Positions 11,046 through 19,751 of a stretch of 64,000 nt of DNA are shown here, piece by piece (positions within the stretch are counted from its first letter, which is position 1; each line of letters opens with the position of its first letter). Origin of the DNA: an uncultured Roseovarius sp. Lineage in GTDB: Bacteria > Pseudomonadota > Alphaproteobacteria > Rhodobacterales > Rhodobacteraceae. The stretch is taken from the NCBI GenBank assembly GCA_951812895.1, contig OX638333.1:2150001-2214000 (forward strand). Reading direction: 5' to 3'. Under the pieces are notes generated by a model. The model saw only the letters and a list, made by a program, of their open reading frames with translations, was not told the origin of the DNA and did not search any database. A program made the position numbers and the translations under genes.

Positions 11046-12557
11046 TCACAACATCGCCGTCACTTCATCCGCAATGATCTCTATCCCTGCCTCTAGGTTT
11101 GACACCGGGACATAGGCAAAACCCAATCTAAAACTTCGACTGTCGTTGTAATTCAGGTAATAGTCTTGCCCCCGATCCACCAACACACCCTTGTCCTTCA
11201 GGCGGACGGCGAGTTCCGAAGCGTCAAAACCCTTGGGTCCAGAAAGCCAAAAGGATGTGCCCCCTTCTGATTTGGTGCGGTCCAACATGCTAAGATGTTT
11301 GGTGATCGCGCTATTCATTGCGTGCCAACGTTTGTTGTAGCGTCGTTCAATGTTGCGCAGATGCGAATCGTAATGGCCAAGCTGAAAGAACAGCGCGACG
11401 ATTTCCTGCACGATTGTGGGCGGGTGTCGCATCATTACTCCCCGAGCGATGCGCGCCTCACGTATGATGTCACGATGGGCTACGATAAAGCCAAGGCGAA
11501 TGCCTGGGGACACGGTTTTTGACAAGCTGCCAACGTAAATAACTCTTCCAGTCTTATCCATCGACCGCATGGACGGCGACGATTTGGCGACATAGTTCAT
11601 CTCTGCTTCGTAATCGTCTTCGATGATCAAAAAGTCTTTGTCGACCGCTGCTTTCAACAGGTCTTCGCGGCGCTGTTGGCTCATGGTGACCATCGTTGGA
11701 AACTGGTGGCTGGGTGTGGTGAAAACCAGTTGGCACCCGGTTGGAATAGCGTCGGGAATGATCCCATCGTCGTCAATTGCAACGCCTACCAATTCACTAC
11801 CTGACAGGCGAAACGCATTGCGGGCGCCAAAAAATCCAGGGTCCTCCAGGGCAATAGGTTTGCCTGACTGCGCAAAAATGGTTCCCAGGATATAAAGTGC
11901 GTTTTGCGAACCCAAGGTGATTAGGATTTCATCCTCATCTGCGTAAATTCCGCGTGTGTTCAGCAGTCTTTGACGCAATTGCTGAACCAATTGCGGACTG
12001 TCGCTTTCAACTGAATCGTTCGCCCAGGTCGGCATCTGTTTGCGTCCCAAAGCCTGGCGCGTACATTCCCGCCATCCGTCAACAGGGAACAAATCAGGAT
12101 CGATTTGGTTATAGATGAATGGATACGGGTAAGCGTTCCAGTCCAGAGGGTTTACTATAGGCATCAGGTTGTTGGACGGGAAAGAAACCGGACAGGGCGC
12201 CGCGTCTTTTTCAGAAAGTTCGCGATCTTCAAGCGCAGTGTTCAAGGCAGCCATTTGCGGTGCAACAAAGTAGCCCGAGCGATCTCGCGACACCAACAAC
12301 TCAAGATCAACAAGTCGGTTGTAGGCTGCGAAAACCGTGTTGCGCGATACCTGCAGCTGCTCAGCAAGTTCCCGGCAAGATGGCAACGGACGATCGTGGG
12401 CCAGCGATTTCGAAGTAATTGCAGCACTGACAACCTCACAAATCTGATCTCTGAGACTGAGGGGGGAATTCTCAGGCAGTTTCAGAAATCTGGGCGTGAT
12501 TGAGGCCAAAGTATTCTCCCCGCATTTGTGTTTGGCACAATCGAAACTTAATGCCAT
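11046..12557 (-). CDS. MocR/PdxR-type GntR regulator with aminotransferase-like domain
   Basis: 503 residues. A GntR winged HTH (about 35-95, 'PLPSCRELAEQLQVSRNT') is fused to a fold-type I aminotransferase domain (about 145-500). The PLP-binding lysine is K347 in 'YVGSLSKTVSPGIRLGF', so effector binding through PLP is plausible. Such fusions are transcription factors of MocR type (GabR, TauR, PdxR) sensing amines or amino acids. It lies between the epoxide hydrolase operon (same strand, downstream) and the divergent TRAP operon. A CTGTC palindrome immediately before its start codon suggests autoregulation. Confidence 0.92.
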   Translation of the reverse strand: MALSFDCAKHKCGENTLASITPRFLKLPENSPLSLRDQICEVVSAAITSKSLAHDRPLPSCRELAEQLQVSRNTVFAAYNRLVDLELLVSRDRSGYFVAPQMAALNTALEDRELSEKDAAPCPVSFPSNNLMPIVNPLDWNAYPYPFIYNQIDPDLFPVDGWRECTRQALGRKQMPTWANDSVESDSPQLVQQLRQRLLNTRGIYADEDEILITLGSQNALYILGTIFAQSGKPIALEDPGFFGARNAFRLSGSELVGVAIDDDGIIPDAIPTGCQLVFTTPSHQFPTMVTMSQQRREDLLKAAVDKDFLIIEDDYEAEMNYVAKSSPSMRSMDKTGRVIYVGSLSKTVSPGIRLGFIVAHRDIIREARIARGVMMRHPPTIVQEIVALFFQLGHYDSHLRNIERRYNKRWHAMNSAITKHLSMLDRTKSEGGTSFWLSGPKGFDASELAVRLKDKGVLVDRGQDYYLNYNDSRSFRLGFAYVPVSNLEAGIEIIADEVTAML

Positions 12558-12560
12558 GAG

Positions 12561-12613
12561 TGACAGCCTGTCAGGCTCAAACTGATCTGTCCCCTACTTT
12601 CAACAGATCTGTC
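12561..12613 (+). promoter_or_regulatory. Candidate MocR operators in the regulator/TRAP divergent promoter
   Basis: Two direct repeats GATCTGTC lie at 12584-12591 and 12606-12613, starts 22 bp apart, both continuing as CTGTC-N-C toward dctP. A third CTGTC (12568-12572) is the right half of a perfect palindrome TGACAG-C-CTGTCA (12561-12573) that lies 3 bp from the regulator's start codon. The layout would allow one protein to control dctPMQ and its own gene. Confidence 0.65.
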
Positions 12614-12682
12614 ACTTTCTTTGCCCGGTCCCTGCGTAAAGGATGAGCGCAACAAAAAATCCAATCACGGGAGTCGAGGAAA

Positions 12683-13723
12683 ATGAAACTGAAAACCGTA
12701 GGAAAGGCACTATGCATTGCAAGCGCCTTGGCATTATCGGCGCAAACTGCCGTTGCTGAAAAAATACTAAAACTGGGAACTGTTGGATTTTTGGGGATGC
12801 CAATAGGTGATGCAATTGATCAAGCTCTTATCCCAACGCTGGAAGAAGTTTCCGGCGGCAAAATGTCGATCGAACCACATTACCGCAAATCGCTTTGCAG
12901 CGAACAGTCTTGTGGTGAGCAAGCAAATCAGGGCCTTTTGGCACTTTGGACCAGCTCAACCGCCAACTTTGGTAACTTCGGCACTTCATTGGCGATTTTT
13001 GACCTTCCGTATATCTTCAAAAGCATCGAAGACGCCGACCGGATTTCGTCGTCCTGGCTGGCGAAAAAGCAGTGCGACATTGCCGCCGAAGAGGCGGGTC
13101 ATGTTTGCCTGACCGTCTATTCAAGCGGTGGTTTCCGGCAGCTTGGCAACGCCCATGGCCCCATCCATGCCCCCGGTGATATGGCTGGCATCAAGTGGCG
13201 TGTTACCAAAAGCCCAATCGAATTTACTCTTGTGAAAAACTGGGGTGCGGTACCGGTCCCTTATGACTGGGCGCAGCTGTACCAGGGCCTGCAAACAGGT
13301 GTGGTATCAGGTCAGTATGTTGCCACGCCTTGGCAACACGTGGCCAAGCTGCACGAAGTAGCTCCTTATTTCACCGAAATTGGTGGATCATGGTCTGGCA
13401 ACCAATTGTCAATCGACAAACGCCAGTATGATGCTTTGACCGACGAAGAAAGAGTGTGGCTGCACGAGGCTGCCACTGCCTTTGGTCAGAAAGTTCAGGA
13501 ACTGGACCGCGCATGGGTCGAAGCAGGCGAGACCGAGATCAAGAAAACCGCGAAAGAGTGGTATGTTCCTAACGAAGAGGAAATGACCCAATGGCGTGCA
13601 GGTGCGATTGACGCATGGCTGAATGCCAAAGGCAGCTTTGATCCGGCAACTGCCCGTCGTGTGTTGGAAGAGCAGGGAATGCACGGCTTTATTGCCCAGC
13701 TGGAAGAAGCGGGCGCGCTGTAA
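12683..13723 (+). CDS. TRAP transporter periplasmic binding protein, DctP family
   Basis: Periplasmic receptor that hands its ligand to a TRAP permease. 346 residues with a Sec signal peptide (about 1-25, cleavage near AVAEKI). The DctP fold is visible in 'IFDLPYIFKSIEDADRI', 'GGFRQLGNAHGPIHAPGD' and 'MAGIKWRVTKSPIEF', where the arginine of 'KWRVT' corresponds to the conserved carboxylate-binding arginine of the family. The ATG follows GAGG. It is divergent from the MocR regulator and followed by a stable hairpin before the permease genes. The ligand is probably an organic acid connected with the epoxide hydrolase/aldehyde dehydrogenase pathway. Confidence 0.92.
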   Translation: MKLKTVGKALCIASALALSAQTAVAEKILKLGTVGFLGMPIGDAIDQALIPTLEEVSGGKMSIEPHYRKSLCSEQSCGEQANQGLLALWTSSTANFGNFGTSLAIFDLPYIFKSIEDADRISSSWLAKKQCDIAAEEAGHVCLTVYSSGGFRQLGNAHGPIHAPGDMAGIKWRVTKSPIEFTLVKNWGAVPVPYDWAQLYQGLQTGVVSGQYVATPWQHVAKLHEVAPYFTEIGGSWSGNQLSIDKRQYDALTDEERVWLHEAATAFGQKVQELDRAWVEAGETEIKKTAKEWYVPNEEEMTQWRAGAIDAWLNAKGSFDPATARRVLEEQGMHGFIAQLEEAGAL

Positions 13724-13749
13724 ATAACAGTCTGTTTGACAAAACACAC

Positions 13750-13778
13750 AAGGGCGCGGGATGTTGTTCCGCGCCCTT
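13750..13778 (+). terminator. Intra-operon hairpin between dctP and dctM
   Basis: A 10-bp stem AAGGGCGCGG/CCGCGCCCTT with a 9-nt loop lies 26 bp after the dctP stop, without a T-run. Hairpins here usually stabilise or attenuate the message, so that the binding protein is made in excess over the membrane subunits. Confidence 0.6.
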
Positions 13779-13815
13779 ATCCTAGAAAAGACCACCCCAA
13801 TTAGGATCAATATCC

Positions 13816-15105
13816 ATGGAAAGTGTCCTGCTGCTGGTAATTCTGGTCGTCATGATCATGCTTGGGGCCCCCGTTGGGTTCATCATGATCCTGATCCCAG
13901 TGGTCTATATTCTGATCACTGACGCCGCCCCAATGATCCTGATCCCCAGTCAAATGTTTCAGGCGATCGACTCGGTGCCACTCACAGCGATCCCATTTTT
14001 CATGCTGACGGGCGAGTTGATGACATCAGCAACCATCACTGACCGTTTGGTTGATCTAAGCCAGCGGATCATTGGACGAATGCGAGGTAGCATGGCGCAG
14101 GCAAACGTGTTGGTCAGCATGTTTTTTGCAGGCATGAATGGATCGGTCGTAGCGGATACCGCTACCGTTGGATCGCTTCTTGTACCTGGCATGAAAAAAG
14201 CAGGTTACCCGCCTGAATTTGCCGCCGCCATTACAGCGGTTAGCTCAACCATCGGTGGGATAATTCCGCCATCGATCATGATGATCGTTTTGGCAAATGC
14301 TGGTGGCATTTCGGTAGGTGCTTTGTTCGCTGGTGGCATCATTCCTGGCCTGTTGATCGGCGCGCTGCTTATGGTGATCAATTATATCATTGCGAAGAAA
14401 AACAACTTTGAACGCAGCGAAGAACCTTTCAGCCTTAAAGGTGTTGCGGTTGCCAGCTACAAATCTTCATTTGCGTTACTGATTCCGGTAGTGTTGGTTG
14501 GATCAGTCGTCTTTGGCATCGCGGGCGTCGTCGAGGCCGGTGCACTAACCGCCACCATCGCTCTGTTTGTGGGCCTGTTCGTCTATCGCACCATCAACTG
14601 GGGCAATTGCAAAGGCGCGTTTGTCCGTGCCTTCCGCAACTCGGCAATGGTGTTTATCATCATCGCAGCCGCAGGCCCGTTCAGCTGGTTGCTGACATCC
14701 TTGGGTGCCATCAACCAATTGGAAAACTGGCTCTTGGGGTACACTTACAATCCGCTTCTTTTCGCTTTGGTCCTGGTGTTGTTCATCTGCCTTTTAGGCA
14801 TGGTCATGGACAGTGCTGCCAATATCATCGTTGCTGGTCCTGTGTTGGTCGATGTGATGGTCAAGGCCGGTTATCCAGATGTGCAGGCGGCTTTGGTTGT
14901 CGTTGTCGGCTTCCTGATCGGTTCGGTCACACCACCCGTTGGCGTCGCCTTCTTTACCGCGGGTGCCATTGCCCAGGTCAGACTTGAAAAGGTCGCCGTT
15001 GCGATGCTGCCCTATCTGGTGGCATTGTTTGGATTGTTGTTTGTGCTCATCGTCGTGCCGGATATCACTATGTACCTGCCACGCGTCTTTGGCTTTGCGA
15101 ATTAG
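13816..15105 (+). CDS. TRAP transporter large permease, DctM family
   Basis: Inner-membrane channel subunit, 429 residues, about 11-12 helices, the usual DctM length. Typical elements are the N-terminal 'LGAPVGFIMILIPVVYI', the 'GSVVADTATVGSLLVPGM' loop, 'IIPPSIMMIVLANAGGISVG' and the C-terminal 'VTPPVGVAFFTAGAIA'. It couples sodium entry to uptake of the substrate delivered by the DctP protein. The gene order binding protein, large permease, small permease is less common than P-Q-M. Confidence 0.94.
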   Translation: MESVLLLVILVVMIMLGAPVGFIMILIPVVYILITDAAPMILIPSQMFQAIDSVPLTAIPFFMLTGELMTSATITDRLVDLSQRIIGRMRGSMAQANVLVSMFFAGMNGSVVADTATVGSLLVPGMKKAGYPPEFAAAITAVSSTIGGIIPPSIMMIVLANAGGISVGALFAGGIIPGLLIGALLMVINYIIAKKNNFERSEEPFSLKGVAVASYKSSFALLIPVVLVGSVVFGIAGVVEAGALTATIALFVGLFVYRTINWGNCKGAFVRAFRNSAMVFIIIAAAGPFSWLLTSLGAINQLENWLLGYTYNPLLFALVLVLFICLLGMVMDSAANIIVAGPVLVDVMVKAGYPDVQAALVVVVGFLIGSVTPPVGVAFFTAGAIAQVRLEKVAVAMLPYLVALFGLLFVLIVVPDITMYLPRVFGFAN

Positions 15106-15117
15106 GAGTGCTGATAG

Positions 15118-15681
15118 ATGATTTCCGCAATCAGGTTCCTGGACAACGCCATCAAAAAGACCCTGACGGCCTTTTGCGCAATACTTCTTTTGATGATGGT
15201 GGCTTTCACGGTCTACACGGTAATCATGCGCTACGTCTTTCTGAACCCACCTATTTGGGGAGATTTGCTTACGGTTCTCAGCAACATCTGGCTGGTATTC
15301 TTCGCTTTGGCACTCACCGTGCGTGACAAAGATCACATTGCACTGGATATGATCTATAATTGGCTTCCGCAAAAAGTGGCGTTTCTTGTTCAGCAATTCT
15401 GGACGGCAGTTATTTTTTGTCTGGGTTTGGTCATGATCATCTGGGGCTTGGAAGCAGTTTCTACTATGGGCGGTAAATACTGGGAAATGTGGTATTTTGC
15501 ATGGGAAGACGGCGGAATAGTTTTTAAACCTAACTACATGCCAAAGAAATACGCCATCGCCATCGTTCCTATCTCAGGTCTGCTTGTCTGCGTGGCTGCG
15601 ATTGCTTCGATTATCGAGGACAGTATGCGCCTGAAAGCAGGCAATTACAGCCAATCCAAGGAAGCTGAATATAGCGATTAG
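15118..15681 (+). CDS. TRAP transporter small permease, DctQ family
   Basis: Four-helix inner-membrane subunit that scaffolds the DctM channel. 187 residues with hydrophobic segments near 15-37, 53-73, 92-115 and 143-167. 'VIMRYVFLNPPIWGDLL' and 'VRDKDHIALDMIYNWLP' are typical of the family. It begins 12 bp after dctM with a clear ATTAGGAG site and is the last gene of the operon. A hairpin follows at 15781. Confidence 0.9.
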   Translation: MISAIRFLDNAIKKTLTAFCAILLLMMVAFTVYTVIMRYVFLNPPIWGDLLTVLSNIWLVFFALALTVRDKDHIALDMIYNWLPQKVAFLVQQFWTAVIFCLGLVMIIWGLEAVSTMGGKYWEMWYFAWEDGGIVFKPNYMPKKYAIAIVPISGLLVCVAAIASIIEDSMRLKAGNYSQSKEAEYSD

Positions 15682-15780
15682 CCTCGTGTTTTGTAACCGG
15701 AAATAACGCAGTCGCCTACCGTTGAGGCAAGTCAGTAACCGAAGGGCACAATTGCAAGAAGCAGAGTGATTTAAGGTCCG

Positions 15781-15828
15781 CAAAGGTGCAGTTGTTGCAC
15801 CTTTGTATCGAGTGCAGCATCGTGCACT
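15781..15828. terminator. Twin hairpins between convergent dctQ and cNMP-binding gene
   Basis: CAAAGGTGCA/TGCACCTTTG (15781-15805, 5-nt loop) is followed by AGTGCA/TGCACT (15811-15828). Lying 20 bp from the end of the convergent gene at 15848, they probably end transcription from both sides. The TGCAC elements of both hairpins could also pair with each other. Confidence 0.5.
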
Positions 15829-15847
15829 TTGGGCTCCAACCGGACTT

Positions 15848-16471
15848 TTAAGTCTCTTGCGTTTGCGCGGCGTTTGCCACCAGCCGCTTGGTGACCAGGC
15901 GCATTACGGACATGGCGAATTTGGGGTCTTCGTATTGCAATCGCGTAAAGCGTTTCTCGTTGACTTCGTAAACCACCGTATCCTCTACGCACCGGACTGT
16001 CGCCATGCGCACGGCACTGCTGTTGAAGAACGCCATCTCTCCAAAAATGTTCCCCGCGGGCACAGTCACATTCTGGCCCTCGATTTCAACGGCGCCCTCG
16101 GCCAGATAATACATGCAGTCAACAGAATCGCCCTTTTCGAACAGGACATCGCCCGACTTGATGTCACGTCTTTTGCCATAAGCCATGGCGGCGGTGAAAT
16201 CAGCCTCAGAGTCGTCCGTCATATGCGTCACCAATCTGCGAAGTGCCACAAGTTCGTAGAGGCGGTAGGCGTTGATGGAAAGCAAGATGACCTCAATCGC
16301 CAGTAGCGGCCAGATCTGAAACAAAGCGCTATAGATAATGAAGCAGGCCGATGACAAAATCACCAGGACACGCAGCCAGATCATCGAATTCATGCGGAAA
16401 GTCGCCAGCTTGAACAAAACAGCGAGCCAGCCAACGGCCTCAATAATGTGGTGAGTTGTGATAAATTCCAT
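15848..16471 (-). CDS. Membrane-anchored cyclic-nucleotide-binding-domain protein
   Basis: 207 residues. The N-terminal third has two to three hydrophobic segments (about 8-25, 31-52 and 54-70), and residues about 85-195 form a cNMP-binding beta-barrel. 'IKSGDVLFEKGDSVDCMYYL' matches the start of such domains, and 'GNIFGEMAFFNSSAVRMATV' is the phosphate-binding cassette with the expected GE and arginine. No DNA-binding domain, kinase or channel pore is attached, so it may sense cAMP/cGMP at the membrane or act through a partner. An adenylate cyclase gene lies 3 kb away, hinting at a shared pathway. Confidence 0.8.
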   Translation of the reverse strand: MEFITTHHIIEAVGWLAVLFKLATFRMNSMIWLRVLVILSSACFIIYSALFQIWPLLAIEVILLSINAYRLYELVALRRLVTHMTDDSEADFTAAMAYGKRRDIKSGDVLFEKGDSVDCMYYLAEGAVEIEGQNVTVPAGNIFGEMAFFNSSAVRMATVRCVEDTVVYEVNEKRFTRLQYEDPKFAMSVMRLVTKRLVANAAQTQET

Positions 16472-16606
16472 TGGCTTCTTCTCCTAATGGGCCTGTCGAA
16501 TTAAAAACAAGGTCAAGGATTTAGTCAAACGCTACAGTCTTGTTGCTGCTTCCATGCGGCAATGTACAGTTTTAGTCGGCGTCAGGGCTTGGTCCCTCGG
16601 TCTGGT

Positions 16607-18025
16607 TCATTTATCTCCCCCATGCTTATGGAGGGTATGGGCAATGAGGCTGCCATGACCAAAGAGCGCGCTATGGCTGCGATGCCGCATGTTTTCCTGC
16701 GGCGGGTTCTTTATCAACCGCCAGCCCAACCATATCGCGATTGATGCAAAGATGATGCTTCCCAATGCCTGACCGATCAAAACCCCCTGTGCGCCCATCA
16801 ACATTCCCCCGGCGACGACAAACGGCCAAGTGCCCAGAGTATGCTGCCCCCAACTCAACCACGTCGAATAAGACGGGCGGCCCAGCGTGTTAAACGACGC
16901 GCTCGCCACAAAGACCGAGCCACTGAAGAACGCCGACAGCGCCACGGGGAAACAATAGAGGTAGATCAGCTCCCGCGTCAGGTTCTCCGCATTAAACAGA
17001 TCGGCAATCGGGCCGCGGCAGGCCAACAATATCATTGCAATACAGAACACATAGATCGCGACAAACTTAATGGCATCGAGATATGCGCGTCGGACCCGAT
17101 CAACATGGCCGGCACCGAAATTCTGTCCGATGATCGGCCCGATGGCACCCGACAGCGCCCAAATGACGGAGAAGGCGACCGGCGTCATCCGCCCGATCAC
17201 AGCCATCCCGGCCACCGCCTCTGGTCCGAACTTCGACATTTCGCGGGTCACGATCGCCGTGCCAATGGGCGTGGCCACATTGGCCAGCACGGCCCGATTT
17301 GCGAAATGTGTCACCGTCTGGAGATCGCGCCAGAGTAAGCGAAAGCTTGGAGGGACAAACGCTTTGTGCTTGCGCAACGCCGGATAAAGGGCAAGGCCCA
17401 ACGTCACGAACCGGGCCGCTACCGTTGCCCAGGCTGCACCTGGCAGGCCCATGCCCAGTGCGAAGATAAAGATAGGGTCAAGCACCGCATTGGTCAGCGC
17501 CCCGAAAAGAGCCGGATACATCGCCATCCGGTTCTCACCGTAGCATCGCAGCGACGCGACCGTGACCATGGACAGACCAGACACCCAAGTGAAGGGTACG
17601 ACAATCCAAAGATAGGTTGCCGCCAGTTCGGCCACTTCACCCGTGGCCCCGAGAAGCCCCACAAAGAATTCGATGTTTATTAACAAAATCAGCGGTATGG
17701 CGATTCCAGTCAGCATAACAAGCATCGCGGTACTTGTGGCATACTCACGGGCCTCCAGCTCGTCATCTTCACCGATGGACCGGGATACCAGGACACCCGC
17801 GGCGACAGACAGGCCGATATTGATGGCACTCGTAAAGAACATGAGAGCGCTGGCATAGCCCGCTGCCGCGGCCATCTCCTCATACCCGAGCATCGATATG
17901 AATATCAGATCGATCAGATCGACCGCATAGATGGCCATCAGACCGATGCTCGCCGTAAATGATGACACCGTCACGTGACGCATAATGCTGCCAGTGGTAA
18001 ATAGTGCGTTTTTCCCGGTCGTCAT
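16607..18025 (-). CDS. MATE-family efflux protein
   Basis: Cation-coupled multidrug/metabolite exporter of the inner membrane, about 472 residues with 12 predicted helices. Two MATE halves are visible ('AVDLIDLIFISMLGYEEM' in the first, 'GPIIGQNFGAGHVDRVRRAY' in the second, matching the conserved G-Q-N-x-G-A loop). An open frame continues upstream to a GTG at 18100, but that leader is arginine-rich, polar and lacks a convincing ribosome-binding site, so the ATG at 18025 is preferred; this choice is moderate. It is flanked by the cNMP-binding gene and the DUF3095 gene on the same strand. Confidence 0.88.
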   Translation of the reverse strand: MTTGKNALFTTGSIMRHVTVSSFTASIGLMAIYAVDLIDLIFISMLGYEEMAAAAGYASALMFFTSAINIGLSVAAGVLVSRSIGEDDELEAREYATSTAMLVMLTGIAIPLILLINIEFFVGLLGATGEVAELAATYLWIVVPFTWVSGLSMVTVASLRCYGENRMAMYPALFGALTNAVLDPIFIFALGMGLPGAAWATVAARFVTLGLALYPALRKHKAFVPPSFRLLWRDLQTVTHFANRAVLANVATPIGTAIVTREMSKFGPEAVAGMAVIGRMTPVAFSVIWALSGAIGPIIGQNFGAGHVDRVRRAYLDAIKFVAIYVFCIAMILLACRGPIADLFNAENLTRELIYLYCFPVALSAFFSGSVFVASASFNTLGRPSYSTWLSWGQHTLGTWPFVVAGGMLMGAQGVLIGQALGSIIFASIAIWLGWRLIKNPPQENMRHRSHSALFGHGSLIAHTLHKHGGDK

Positions 18026-18200
18026 CTCAAATCTTTCATCGTTGGGACGGCCATAGGCCGTGCACGCATCTCTGGGGACCAAATTTCCCCTTCGCTTCAC
18101 ACCAGTTTACAAACATTCGTCAGAGGCTGGTAGTCTTGAGTTTAGAAGTCCAACAGACCGAGTACACGGAATTCGTGCTATATCGGCTCAAAGCGATGCA

Positions 18201-19460
18201 TCACGAAGTTGACCTGTCTGCCCCTTTCAGACGCTGTTTCAAATCTCTGGCAGCCATCGCATATCCCCCGTCAGCACCGTCTATGAAATGAACGTGCTTG
18301 CTTTCTGACAGGCTGAACAGAAGGCAAGTCATCATCGCCTGATCGGCTTTCCAAGTGCCATAGAGCACTCTTCCAGCTTGGTACTCCCGCTCCAGAAAGG
18401 CCTCTATTTCAGAGGCCTGCGCATGGCTCACATCAAGAACCATGCGCAGCGCGCCATCGTATTTGCGGTAATCGGTGTTGGATTTCAGTTCTCCACGGTA
18501 GGTCGCGCCATTGTAGCCGCCAACCAGAATTCCAAATCGCTCGCAAAAATATTGTATAAGAGCTGTGAGATATATCCAGAATGTTTGTCTGAAACGTTTT
18601 GCTCCGCGCGCGCCTGCGGCTATTTCAAGCGGCAGGCCCGAGGGAGGGAATCGAAATTTCAGGGTGGCATCATGGGCTGGGGCGAAGTTGGAAATTTCAT
18701 CACCCAGAATGTCAGATATCGTATCGGAAATCGCTTGTATTTCTTCGGCAGCATCGGCGTCTGAGGGGAGCAGGATGGTCGTCAGCATAATGCCATTCCG
18801 GGCTTTCAATGGCTCCCATCGGCATGAGAGACCCTGCAAATCGGGATACTCCTCATCTTCATTCGGTAGCAGCGCAAATCCTTTGCTTTGGTCATCCGAC
18901 TTGAGCCATTCATCCGCCACCGTCGGGCCATTGCCCGCGAACATCGCGAGGTCATTTCCTTCAGACAGGCGGTACTTTCCAACGAGGATCTCTGCGCCGG
19001 AAGACCGCAGCACAGACACGGGGATCGCAGCGGTTCGCAACGACAAACCGAAAAGGTTGAAGGACACCGCCTGCAGTTTTCTGGCCTCTTCACAGGCGCT
19101 GTTCAGCAATTCTGGCGGGACCGCTACCAACCCTCCATCACCGCCAAAGACGAATGGCAGCGACACTCCTCCGCTTACATTAAGCACTGCTGTAATGAAC
19201 GCCGCGCCAACCATGTTAACGTTTTTATATTCACCTCTTTGAATGGCTTTCGTGGAGCCGACGACGTCAGAAACGATAAGGGTCCAGTCATCAGGCAGCG
19301 CCCGGTAATGGATCAAATCAGAGACTTCCCGAAAATCGGCAAAGGCCGGAAGGTCCGAATAGAAATCTCGTGTCGCTTTTTGCGGTGTCAAACTGATGGC
19401 GGGCCTTTCACAAGCTGGTCGGCGGTGGCAAGTGATCCTGACCCGAAAAGCTAACATCAT
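18201..19460 (-). CDS. DUF3095 protein with class III cyclase-like N-terminal domain
   Basis: 419 residues, soluble. The front part carries 'WTLIVSDVVGSTKAIQRG' (D65) and 'LPFVFGGDGGLVAVP' (D108), which mirror the two metal-binding aspartates of class III nucleotide cyclases (D-I-x-G-S/F-T and G-D-G). The rest matches my memory of DUF3095 proteins, including 'YNGATYRGELKSNTDYRKYD' and 'MVLDVSHAQASEIEAFLE'. Activity is unproven for the family as far as I know. The true start may be internal, since the conserved region begins near residue 30 and a TTG at about 19391 is possible. The stop codon is 175 bp upstream of the MATE gene on the same strand. Confidence 0.75.
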   Translation of the reverse strand: MMLAFRVRITCHRRPACERPAISLTPQKATRDFYSDLPAFADFREVSDLIHYRALPDDWTLIVSDVVGSTKAIQRGEYKNVNMVGAAFITAVLNVSGGVSLPFVFGGDGGLVAVPPELLNSACEEARKLQAVSFNLFGLSLRTAAIPVSVLRSSGAEILVGKYRLSEGNDLAMFAGNGPTVADEWLKSDDQSKGFALLPNEDEEYPDLQGLSCRWEPLKARNGIMLTTILLPSDADAAEEIQAISDTISDILGDEISNFAPAHDATLKFRFPPSGLPLEIAAGARGAKRFRQTFWIYLTALIQYFCERFGILVGGYNGATYRGELKSNTDYRKYDGALRMVLDVSHAQASEIEAFLEREYQAGRVLYGTWKADQAMMTCLLFSLSESKHVHFIDGADGGYAMAARDLKQRLKGADRSTS

Positions 19461-19751
19461 CCCTATGCTTAGGCAATCAACTGGAAATTTTCTGGGTTAG
19501 GTCATTCATTTAAAGCGCTTTAGGAACTGACTTGGCTCAAAGGCAGCCTTTCGCGCCTTTTGAGGTTTGCACCACTAGCCTGCGCAGGCAGAGGAAGAGA
19601 TGTGTCCGGCCCTTGCCCAAATCGCAGCTAAGCTAGCCAATCCGACCGGAAGCGTGCCGATATGCATCACCTACTGCTTACAGCAATGTGATAAATGCCT
19701 TGAGGAACGCTTTCCCATGCCTATCATGCCGATGCGCGTTCCAATTTGGGA

